DNA of 64,000 nucleotides, taken from Flavipsychrobacter sp. (GTDB lineage Bacteria; Bacteroidota; Bacteroidia; Chitinophagales; Chitinophagaceae). The notes under the pieces are model-generated. The model worked only from the letters and a program-made list of their open reading frames with translations, was not told where the DNA came from and searched no databases. The position numbers and the translations under genes are program-made. The stretch spans positions 129,501 through 193,500 of the forward strand of contig JAWKLD010000001.1 of NCBI GenBank assembly GCA_041392855.1. Direction: 5' to 3'. Positions 51,703 to 58,705 of this stretch are shown here, piece after piece. How positions within the stretch are numbered: the first letter of the stretch is position 1; each line of letters begins with the position of its first letter.

Positions 51703-51730
51703 AACGGGTAAGACTATTGTCTTACCCGTT
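51703..51730 (-). terminator. Terminator of the sterol-desaturase-like gene
   Basis: Perfect 12-bp stem AACGGGTAAGAC (51703-51714) with GTCTTACCCGTT (51719-51730), loop TATT. On the minus strand it runs into TTTTTCATT, directly after the stop at 51742. Confidence 0.85.
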
Positions 51731-51741
51731 AGTGTATATTG

Positions 51742-52743
51742 TTAGTCCATTTCTATGAGCTCTTTCTTCATGTCAGGATTGCCATCAATATAACCAAATA
51801 CCTTTTTTTGGTGTTCAGTAAGCTGCCCTTCTTGTTCTCTTATCAGCTTGCTCATTTCTTTTACTGTCAAGGTCGATTTGTCGGGACTCCATCCCGGAGG
51901 AGCAAAAATATAGTTGAGTTTGTCTTTTAGGGTTTTAGCCTTTCTTACATCTCCCATTATATTGCCATATTCGTGAAACATGATCACAAATGGATTGTAG
52001 CTCTCTGGTGGTTTGGTTACTCCAAAATGACGTTCTTGTCCATCACGGCCATTATGGAAAGTACCAAATAGTTTATCCCAGAATATAAAGATGCCGCCAT
52101 AGTTCTTATCCATGTAGGCAAAGTTCTTACTGTGATGTATTTGGTGTAGTTGAGGTGTATTAAATATCAATTCATACCATCCTAAGTGAGGTACTTTTAC
52201 AGAGTGCAGTAAGAATTGGTAAGAAGAGTTGATCGCTAGTGCGGTAAAGACCATAGCAGGGTGAAAACCTATTGCAGGCATCCATAACCAGTAGATGGGT
52301 TTAAAGAAAAATATAACCCAACCGTTACGGAAAGAGGTACCAAAGTTGAAGTATTCGGAAGAGTGGTGTGGTATATGTGCCGCCCATAGTACACGAACAG
52401 TGTGTGCAAAACGATGATGCCAGTAGAAATTGAAGTCGTCGCCCAAAATACAAAGTACCCAAATATACCAGTCTGTGCCTAACCACGAATAACCCATGGC
52501 TTCTCTAACTGGTTGGAATAATTTGAAAATAGCCATGAATACGGCTAATGTCCCTGCCTTGGTAAAGGCCTGAACTAATACTGCTCCAATACCAACACCT
52601 GCACTTGCCGCCGAGTCTTTCTTCTCATAAAGTTGTTCATCATTCTTAAGACTCATAATTACCTCAATAGCAATTATGATAATGGCTATTGGGATAATGT
52701 AGGGAATGAAATAGACGGCTTTCATCTCTGCAATTTCGTTCAT
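51742..52743 (-). CDS. Sterol desaturase / fatty acid hydroxylase family membrane protein
   Basis: 333 aa with several membrane spans and the di-iron histidine boxes of the family: FYWHHRFAH, AAHIPHHSSEYFN and LHQIHHSKNFAYMDKN. Such enzymes hydroxylate or desaturate lipids using O2; in Bacteroidota possible substrates include sphingolipid or ornithine-lipid chains or carotenoids, which the sequence does not settle. The ATG at 52725 (MKAVYF) is an alternative start. It is followed by a strong terminator and sits alone between the NYN gene and a small membrane protein. Confidence 0.85.
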   Translation of the reverse strand: MNEIAEMKAVYFIPYIIPIAIIIIAIEVIMSLKNDEQLYEKKDSAASAGVGIGAVLVQAFTKAGTLAVFMAIFKLFQPVREAMGYSWLGTDWYIWVLCILGDDFNFYWHHRFAHTVRVLWAAHIPHHSSEYFNFGTSFRNGWVIFFFKPIYWLWMPAIGFHPAMVFTALAINSSYQFLLHSVKVPHLGWYELIFNTPQLHQIHHSKNFAYMDKNYGGIFIFWDKLFGTFHNGRDGQERHFGVTKPPESYNPFVIMFHEYGNIMGDVRKAKTLKDKLNYIFAPPGWSPDKSTLTVKEMSKLIREQEGQLTEHQKKVFGYIDGNPDMKKELIEMD

Positions 52744-52823
52744 ACTATCTTATTTAATGTTTGTCCGTTTTTGCTCTTTCTTTAGAAAGAGATAAAAATA
52801 ATAAATATCTGGTCTTTAATCAG

Positions 52824-53219
52824 TTATGTTTTAAGACTTGGTTTGCTCTTATTGAGGCGCCAATATATAAAGGTTAGCACAGCAATAGCTAGAGATAGCA
52901 TTGTGCCCATGGTAAGATACCAAAGCGTAAGTAACGATATGATCAATAATGCTTTGGCACTATCGCGTACTTTCATCGCAAAAGCTACCATTATAAATAG
53001 ACCTATTGCTCCCCAAAGTAGAAACATCCATTTCATGAAGTCGGATTCGGGATCAATGTTTACTGATTTTACCAATCCCGCCCAAGGGCCAAGTTGACCC
53101 GCATACTCGCCAGTCTCAGGGCGAAAATAATCACCGATCATTAATGCTCTGCTACCATCCACTACCATAAAGCTGAATAGAAAGAAGGATAGTAGGATAA
53201 TCACCCATTTTAAAACCAT
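52824..53219 (-). CDS. Small integral membrane protein of unknown function
   Basis: 131 aa with about four hydrophobic spans (WVIILLSFFLFSFMVVDGSR, FMKWMFLLWGAIGLFIMVAF, KALLIISLLTLWYLTMGTML, LSLAIAVLTFIYWRL). The segment after the first span (MIGDYFRPETGEYAGQLGPW) is probably extracytoplasmic. No known family is recognised. It lies 80 bp upstream of the desaturase-like gene on the same strand and could share its transcript. Confidence 0.7.
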   Translation of the reverse strand: MVLKWVIILLSFFLFSFMVVDGSRALMIGDYFRPETGEYAGQLGPWAGLVKSVNIDPESDFMKWMFLLWGAIGLFIMVAFAMKVRDSAKALLIISLLTLWYLTMGTMLSLAIAVLTFIYWRLNKSKPSLKT

Positions 53220-53289
53220 GCCACTATATTATTATAGAAGCACAATTTTAAGCTATTTATTGTGGAACTAAGAATATTGAAGGAGAAAC

Positions 53290-53988
53290 TTAAATGTTTA
53301 AACCTGCCCCAAACCGTATATATAACATGTCTCGAAAAAATACTGTGTTTGTTCCTTTGATTGTTAAATGTCCAGTACTGCTACTGTATTCTTCCCTTTT
53401 GCTAAACTGATGTTCAGAGATTCTGATAGGTACATTTACATCCAGAAGGAATCTTTTACTGATATTGATATTCAGCCTTGGTACAATAAACGTTTGTATC
53501 CCAAATACTCTTTCTGTAAATGGATTGAAATTAGACCATTGTGGTGTATGACGATATTTCACAAAGTATGGAGAGGCGGCAAAACCAAGAGATGGTTGCA
53601 GTTTCCTATTCTTTAGAAATACTTGAATGTATTCGTATCGAATAGCCACTTTAAACTCTCTTACATCACTTACGAATCCCCAAATGCGTGCAGTGTCTGA
53701 AGAGTAAGATGTTCTAGAAGAGTATTCATTGTCGGATAGGCTTGTAAGTTCTAGCTCATGTCTATTACCCCTTTTATTCATGCGGTTAACAGCAAAAGTA
53801 GGATTGAAAAAATGACTAATACCTGTTTGAGATGTTAGTGTGTTTCTTTTCAGATCTACATTGGCCGATTCTCTATTAGGGGATATAAGACCATAAAGTT
53901 TTACTTGATATTTATAGCCGTTAGTTGGCTTTTGTGCATAGCATGTTATAGCTATAAAAATAGTAATAGCGGTTAATATATATTTCAT
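53290..53988 (-). CDS. Predicted outer-membrane beta-barrel-like protein
   Basis: 232 aa with a signal peptide (ILTAITIFIAITCYA, cut before QKPTN). The rest has alternating amphipathic strands (FKVAIRYEYIQVFLKNRKL, RLNINISKRFLLDVNVPIRI, DMLYIRFGAGLNI), ending in a strand suitable for Bam insertion. No enzyme motif is seen. An outer-membrane barrel of unknown function is the best reading. It is an isolated minus-strand gene. Confidence 0.68.
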   Translation of the reverse strand: MKYILTAITIFIAITCYAQKPTNGYKYQVKLYGLISPNRESANVDLKRNTLTSQTGISHFFNPTFAVNRMNKRGNRHELELTSLSDNEYSSRTSYSSDTARIWGFVSDVREFKVAIRYEYIQVFLKNRKLQPSLGFAASPYFVKYRHTPQWSNFNPFTERVFGIQTFIVPRLNINISKRFLLDVNVPIRISEHQFSKREEYSSSTGHLTIKGTNTVFFRDMLYIRFGAGLNI

Positions 53989-54045
53989 TGGGTTGCTTTA
54001 TAGGTAAACGGTTAGCCCCAGTGAATCGTATCAATTCATGAAATT

Positions 54046-54870
54046 TTAACCCAATGCTACATCTAGTATCATCATGACCAAGAAGCCGCCGATAAAACCA
54101 AGAACGGCAAGGTCGGTATATTTATCTCTTTGTGTTTCAGGAATCACTTCTTCTACTACTACAAATATCATTGCACCTGCTGCAAACGCTAACGCAAAAG
54201 GTAGTATTGGTTCTATATAGATAACCGCTAATGCTCCCAGCACACCTGCAATGGGCTCTACTATTGCCGAAAGCTGCCCATACCAGAAGCTTTTCTTTCT
54301 GCTAGCGCCCAGCCTGCGCAAGGGCATAGCTACAGCAATACCTTCAGGAAAGTTTTGTATGCCGATACCTATAGCTAGGGCAATAGCACCAGCTATTGTT
54401 GCATCACCCATGCCGTTAGCCGCTGCGCCAAACATAACACCTACGGCTAAGCCCTCAGGTATATTGTGTAGTGTAATGGCTAATATGAGTAGTGTCGTGC
54501 GGTGTAGTTTTGTTTTTACACCTTCTGTTTCTTCCAGCTTAAAGTTGATATGTAGGTGGGGGGTGAAACGGTCTAATATAAAAATGAACATGGCTCCTAC
54601 AAAGAAGCCTACAGCAGCAGGCATCCATATCATATTAGGATAGAGCTTTTCCGACATCTCGATAGCTGGGTTCAGCAAGCTCCAAAAACTTGCCGCAACC
54701 ATAACACCACCTGTGAAGCCAAGCATGGTATCCAGCACACCTCTATGCATACTTTTGAAAAAGAATACTAAAGAAGCTCCTAATGCTGTAACTAGCCAAG
54801 TAAAGCATGTAGCTAATAGTGCACTATATATTGGTCCTATCTCAACAAAGAAATCTGTAATAACCTGCAT
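54046..54870 (-). CDS. ZIP family divalent metal transporter
   Basis: 274 aa with eight predicted spans. The metal-binding helices carry LHNIPEGLAVGVMFGAA and IQNFPEGIAVAMPLRRL, the paired HNxPEG/NxPEG signature of ZIP transporters (ZupT-like). A cytosolic loop contains FTPHLHINFK. It should import Zn2+, Fe2+ or Mn2+ across the inner membrane. The promoter region holds a perfect 24-bp palindrome and an overlapping dyad (54875-54905), implying metal-dependent repression. It is divergent from the blaI operon. Confidence 0.9.
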   Translation of the reverse strand: MQVITDFFVEIGPIYSALLATCFTWLVTALGASLVFFFKSMHRGVLDTMLGFTGGVMVAASFWSLLNPAIEMSEKLYPNMIWMPAAVGFFVGAMFIFILDRFTPHLHINFKLEETEGVKTKLHRTTLLILAITLHNIPEGLAVGVMFGAAANGMGDATIAGAIALAIGIGIQNFPEGIAVAMPLRRLGASRKKSFWYGQLSAIVEPIAGVLGALAVIYIEPILPFALAFAAGAMIFVVVEEVIPETQRDKYTDLAVLGFIGGFLVMMILDVALG

Positions 54871-54874
54871 ATGC

Positions 54875-54905
54875 TTGTCTAAAAATATTTTTAGACAAAT
54901 CTAAA
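54875..54905 (-). promoter_or_regulatory. Palindromic operator and -7 box of the ZIP transporter gene
   Basis: 54875-54898 is a perfect 24-bp palindrome (left arm TTGTCTAAAAAT). It overlaps a second dyad TTTAGA-CAAA-TCTAAA at 54890-54905. On the minus strand, 54903-54896 reads TAGATTTG, an exact -7 match, so the dyads cover the promoter and the start site. A DtxR/MntR/Zur-type metal repressor would fit, but which one is unknown. Confidence 0.65.
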
Positions 54906-54950
54906 TAAACTAATTGAATTGTCACATCTATGTGAATAATATTTATTTCA

Positions 54951-55004
54951 ACTAAAAAATTAGTTTTAAAACTAAAAACTTAGTAGTTTTACTAAAGAAT
55001 TAGT
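54951..55004 (+). promoter_or_regulatory. Three tandem BlaI-type operators upstream of blaI
   Basis: The dyad ACTAA-N4-TTAGT occurs at 54951-54964, 54971-54984 and 54991-55004, each 14 bp and each exactly 20 bp from the next. A -7-like TAGTTTTA (54984-54991) lies between the second and third copies. The blaI start is 12 bases after the last copy. The arrangement fits cooperative autorepression by dimers on nearly the same DNA face. Confidence 0.75.
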
Positions 55005-55016
55005 AATAACAGTATA

Positions 55017-55385
55017 ATGAAGAAGAATTTTAAACCATTAACTAAGGCTGAAGAGGAAATAATGCAAGTGATCTGGGAGCGGGAAAATGTTTTTATAAAA
55101 GACATAGTAGATGAATTGTCAGAGCCTAAGCCTCACTACAATACTGTAAGCACTATTGTAAAAATACTGGAAGAGAAAGGTTTTGTAGATCATGAAAGCT
55201 TTGGAAAATCTAACAGGTATTTTCCTTTGGTGCGCAAGGCAGACTACAGTAAAAATAGTATGAAGCAATTTGTAAGCAAATACTTTGAAGGGTCGTTTTC
55301 AAATATGCTCTCCTTTTTTGCCAAAGAAAAAGATATATCCATCACCGAGTTGGAGGATATATTAAATGAAATGAAGAAAAAATAA
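55017..55385 (+). CDS. BlaI/MecI-family transcriptional repressor
   Basis: 122 aa. The N-terminal winged helix has LTKAEEEIMQVIWERENVFI and the recognition region PHYNTVSTIVKILEEKGFVD (turn and helix 3). The C-terminal helices (SMKQFVSKYFEGSFSNMLSF) form the dimer and contain the region cleaved in BlaI/MecI. It normally represses its own operon until the M56 sensor protease inactivates it. Three matching operators lie directly upstream. The sensor gene starts 4 bp after the stop. Confidence 0.92.
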   Translation: MKKNFKPLTKAEEEIMQVIWERENVFIKDIVDELSEPKPHYNTVSTIVKILEEKGFVDHESFGKSNRYFPLVRKADYSKNSMKQFVSKYFEGSFSNMLSFFAKEKDISITELEDILNEMKKK

Positions 55386-55389
55386 GGTT

Positions 55390-56793
55390 ATGCTATATAT
55401 ACTACAAGTAACCATATACACAGGATTGATCTGGTGGTTGTATCTCGTGTTGTTAAGAGATAAAACACTTCATAGTTTCAATAGATTGTATTTATTACTA
55501 GCAGCAATATTGCCTTTAGTGCTACCGCTCATCAAACTGCCATGGGCAATTGAGTCGAATGCAGTGGCATTTGTAGCTACAGGAAATATGCTGGACGAAA
55601 TTATTATCGAAAGTCAAACCTTCTCTAGTAAAGCAGGCTTCAACTGGTTCAATACAGTAGCAATTGTTTATGTCTTTATTGCGTTGCTATTATTGGTAAG
55701 ATGGTGCATCAATTACATTAAGGTGTATAAGGCTACTAATAAATATGAGCAGAGCAATCGGGGCGACTATATTGTGCTTACCAATACTCAGCATGGTCCG
55801 GGTAGCTGGGGTAAGTATATCTTCTTGCCCGATGCAGAAGAAAATCCTGTCATTCTTGAACATGAAGTAGCCCATGTACGTTTGAAGCATAGTAGGGATA
55901 CTATATTCATCAGTCTGCTTCAAGCAGTGTTTTGGCCCAATATATTTATACATATCCTAAGAAAAGAAATAACTCTAGTGCACGAGTTTCAGGCAGATAG
56001 AGCTGTAAATGCGAATGGTGACGACTATTCTAAACTATTACTGTCCTCTGTTTTTGCCACCTGTACATTACCCCTATCTCATTCATTTATTATTCATCCT
56101 GTAAAACGTAGAATTATGATGTTAAAAAATAGGCGACAGCCTAGCAAAGCACTAAGAGCTATAGTTACACTTTCACTTGTAGGGCTTATAGGAGCTGTTA
56201 CCACACTACAAAGCTGCGAACAACAAAAAGCAGAAGTAAAAGTAGTGACACAACATGAAATGTCTAAGCTGACCAAGATGCCTGAGTGCGAAACAAGCCT
56301 TACTCAGTTTTTTATTGATAATGTAAAATATCCTGAAGAGGCTAAAGAAAAGAACATAGAAGGAAAAGTTGTGGTAAAATTTGTTGTTACCGATAAAGGA
56401 GAGGCTATCGACGCAACGGTTGTAAGTAAAGATGCCAACCCGCTATTGGCAGAAGCAGCACTGGACGCTATGAAAAAAATGCCTACATGGGCGCCCGGTG
56501 AGATAGATGGGCAGGCTGTAAGTGTGGAAATGATGTTGCCTTTTGTATTCAAAATGAAAGAGGATACAGACAATCCACCACCTCCTCCGCCACCTATAGA
56601 TGTGAAAGAGGTGACGGAGCATGACATTACAAAACATGCAATGTTTAAAGAAGGTCCTGCAGATATCTTAGTGAATATTTACACTTCTGTAGCCAGTAAA
56701 TATGAAACGCTAAATATGGCTACGAAGAAAAAGCTCGTTATAATAAAGGAGCTGCTAGGCGATATGGAAGCTCGGTTTGTAGTAAAGGCATAA
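55390..56793 (+). CDS. BlaR1-type M56 metalloprotease fused to a TonB C-terminal domain
   Basis: 467 aa. Three to four N-terminal membrane spans surround the cytosolic M56 zinc site ILEHEVAHVRLKHSRDT (His158, Glu159, His162), with the further EFQADRAVNANGDDYSKLL. A hydrophobic helix (IVTLSLVGLIGAVTTLQSC) crosses to the periplasm. A TonB_C domain at ~300-400 follows (YPEEAKEKNIEGKVVVKFVV, PLLAEAALDAMKKMPTWAPG), then a proline run. The penicillin-binding sensor of true BlaR1 is absent, so the signal is probably different. It is co-transcribed with blaI. Confidence 0.9.
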   Translation: MLYILQVTIYTGLIWWLYLVLLRDKTLHSFNRLYLLLAAILPLVLPLIKLPWAIESNAVAFVATGNMLDEIIIESQTFSSKAGFNWFNTVAIVYVFIALLLLVRWCINYIKVYKATNKYEQSNRGDYIVLTNTQHGPGSWGKYIFLPDAEENPVILEHEVAHVRLKHSRDTIFISLLQAVFWPNIFIHILRKEITLVHEFQADRAVNANGDDYSKLLLSSVFATCTLPLSHSFIIHPVKRRIMMLKNRRQPSKALRAIVTLSLVGLIGAVTTLQSCEQQKAEVKVVTQHEMSKLTKMPECETSLTQFFIDNVKYPEEAKEKNIEGKVVVKFVVTDKGEAIDATVVSKDANPLLAEAALDAMKKMPTWAPGEIDGQAVSVEMMLPFVFKMKEDTDNPPPPPPPIDVKEVTEHDITKHAMFKEGPADILVNIYTSVASKYETLNMATKKKLVIIKELLGDMEARFVVKA

Positions 56794-56812
56794 TTGAAAA
56801 AAATAAAAATTT

Positions 56813-56841
56813 AAGCCACTCCAATACGGAGTGGCTTTTTG
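56813..56841 (+). terminator. Intrinsic terminator after the M56-TonB gene
   Basis: 10-bp stem AAGCCACTCC (56813-56822) with GGAGTGGCTT (56828-56837), loop AATAC, followed by TTTG. Confidence 0.85.
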
Positions 56842-56880
56842 ATATGCACTTAACACGTCATTTCGTATCTTGCCGCCGTT

Positions 56881-57879
56881 ATGAGTAAAGAGATTGTTGT
56901 AAGCGGTATACGTTCTACTGGTTTTTTGCATTTGGGTAATTACTTCGGTGCCATGAAGAATTATGTGAAAATGCAGGATGAATATGATTGCTATTTTTTT
57001 GTGGCAGATTATCATTCCTTAACTACACACCCTGATCCGAAAGATCTGAAGTCGAATGTGTTTCGTGTAGCAGCAGAAAATATTGCTTGCGGTCTTGACC
57101 CAAATAAAGTGGCCTTGTATGCACAAAGTGATATCCCTGAAATACCGGAGTTATACTTGATGCTCAACATGATGGCCTACAAGGGAGAGCTGGAAAAAGT
57201 GCCTACATTCAAGGATAAAGTGCGTACGCAACCCAATAATGTAAATGCCGGTTTGTTGACCTATCCTGTATTGATGACCGCTGATATTTTGATACATAGA
57301 GCATTAAAAGTGCCTGTAGGTAAAGATCAGGAGCAGCATATAGAAATGGCACGCAACTTTGCTTCAAGATTTAATAATAGATATGGTGAACTATTCCCTG
57401 AGCCATATCCATTCAACTTTAGTAGTGAGCTTGTAAAAGTACCTAGCCTCGATGGTGCCGGTAAGATGAGTAAGAGCGAGAATGTAAATGCTACCATTTA
57501 CTTAGCTGACGAAGATGAGGTGATTCGTAAAAAAGTAAAAAAGGCAAAAAGTGATTCTGGTCCTACAGAACCCAACAGCGAAATGCCGGAGTATATCAAG
57601 AACCTATTCTTGCTGATGGATCTAGTGTCGGAGAAAGAGGTGGTAGACAAGTTTAGAAAGGACTATAACGAATGTGCTATTCGTTACGGTGATATGAAAA
57701 AGCAACTGGCTGAAGATATGGTAGCATTTGTTGCACCTATTAGAGAGAAGGCTACAGAGTTGCAAAAAGATGAAGAGCAACTGCGCAGAATATTGAAAGA
57801 GGGTGCAGAAAAAGCAAGAGCAAGTGCATCAAAAACCATTGCCGAAGCAAGAAAATTGATCGGTATTAACTATTATTAA
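56881..57879 (+). CDS. trpS: Tryptophan-tRNA ligase
   Basis: 332-aa class I synthetase. The HIGH-type motif is TGFLHLGNYFGAM near the N-terminus, and KMSKS is in GAGKMSKSENVN (Lys195-Ser199). KVPVGKDQEQHIEMARNFAS binds tryptophan/adenylate. The length is typical for bacterial TrpRS. The gene follows a terminator, and a near-consensus -7 (TATCTTG) lies about 10-20 bases upstream, so it is its own unit. Confidence 0.95.
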   Translation: MSKEIVVSGIRSTGFLHLGNYFGAMKNYVKMQDEYDCYFFVADYHSLTTHPDPKDLKSNVFRVAAENIACGLDPNKVALYAQSDIPEIPELYLMLNMMAYKGELEKVPTFKDKVRTQPNNVNAGLLTYPVLMTADILIHRALKVPVGKDQEQHIEMARNFASRFNNRYGELFPEPYPFNFSSELVKVPSLDGAGKMSKSENVNATIYLADEDEVIRKKVKKAKSDSGPTEPNSEMPEYIKNLFLLMDLVSEKEVVDKFRKDYNECAIRYGDMKKQLAEDMVAFVAPIREKATELQKDEEQLRRILKEGAEKARASASKTIAEARKLIGINYY

Positions 57880-57981
57880 TGTACTTAAGCCTGTTTTTAT
57901 TGAAATAGGTTGTTATCTTGTATTCCCTTATCAACTATGAGTTAAACCATTATTGAAATTACCAGAGTATAAGAGATTACT

Positions 57982-58617
57982 ATGCCTCCAAAAAAGAAAA
58001 TAAAACATATTGCAGTTGCAGGAAATATAGGAGCTGGTAAAACAACGCTAACTACAAAGCTGGCTAAGCATTATAAATGGACACCGCATTTTGAAGATGT
58101 GGATCACAATCCATACTTAGTAGACTTTTATGAAGACATGCATCGTTGGTCGTTCAACCTACAGGTGTATTTCTTGAATAACAGGTTGCAGCAGCTAGAG
58201 GTGATACGTAATGGTAAAGATACCGTAATACAAGACCGTACCATATATGAAGACGCTTATGTTTTTGCGCCCAACTTGTATGAGATGGGGCTAATGACCA
58301 AGCGTGATTTTGAAAACTATTCCTCTTTCTTTAACACGTTATCTAATATGGTGGCGCCGCCCGACTTGTTAATATACATCAAGGCGTCTATACCTAAGCT
58401 GGTAGACCAAATACAAAAAAGGGGTAGAGAATATGAAGAGAACATCAGGCTCGACTATCTAAAACGTTTGAGTAGACTATACGATAAATGGGTAGATAGC
58501 TATGATAGTGGTAAACTACTCATCGTTGATATAGATAATGTAGACTTTGAGGAAAACGAAGAAGACTTTGCTGAAATAATCGCCCGTATAGATGCCCAAA
58601 TCAACGGATTATTCTAG
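57982..58617 (+). CDS. Deoxynucleoside kinase
   Basis: 211 aa of the dNK/dGK-dAK family. The P-loop is AVAGNIGAGKTTLTTKLA (Lys20). The catalytic Glu is in HFEDVDHNPYL, and the DRT-type motif is VIQDRTIYEDAYVF (Asp85-Arg86). The lid region RGREYEENIRLDYLKRL follows. It phosphorylates deoxynucleosides (in bacteria mostly dA/dG) in nucleotide salvage. It is about 100 bp after trpS with no clear hairpin between, so partial co-transcription is possible. Confidence 0.9.
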   Translation: MPPKKKIKHIAVAGNIGAGKTTLTTKLAKHYKWTPHFEDVDHNPYLVDFYEDMHRWSFNLQVYFLNNRLQQLEVIRNGKDTVIQDRTIYEDAYVFAPNLYEMGLMTKRDFENYSSFFNTLSNMVAPPDLLIYIKASIPKLVDQIQKRGREYEENIRLDYLKRLSRLYDKWVDSYDSGKLLIVDIDNVDFEENEEDFAEIIARIDAQINGLF

Positions 58618-58705
58618 AAAAAATAATAATTCCCAAATACTGTAACATTTAAGTTGCTTTAACGATATAGTTATTATACTTGTTAATAATTATATTCATA
58701 TCAGC

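Noticed and set aside
54251..54643. 130-codon plus-strand ORF inside the ZIP gene
   Set aside because: Antisense to conserved transmembrane helices of a confidently identified transporter.
55390..56793. Beta-lactam resistance sensor (true BlaR1)
   Set aside because: The penicillin-binding sensor domain is absent and no beta-lactamase gene is adjacent; only the M56 part is shared.
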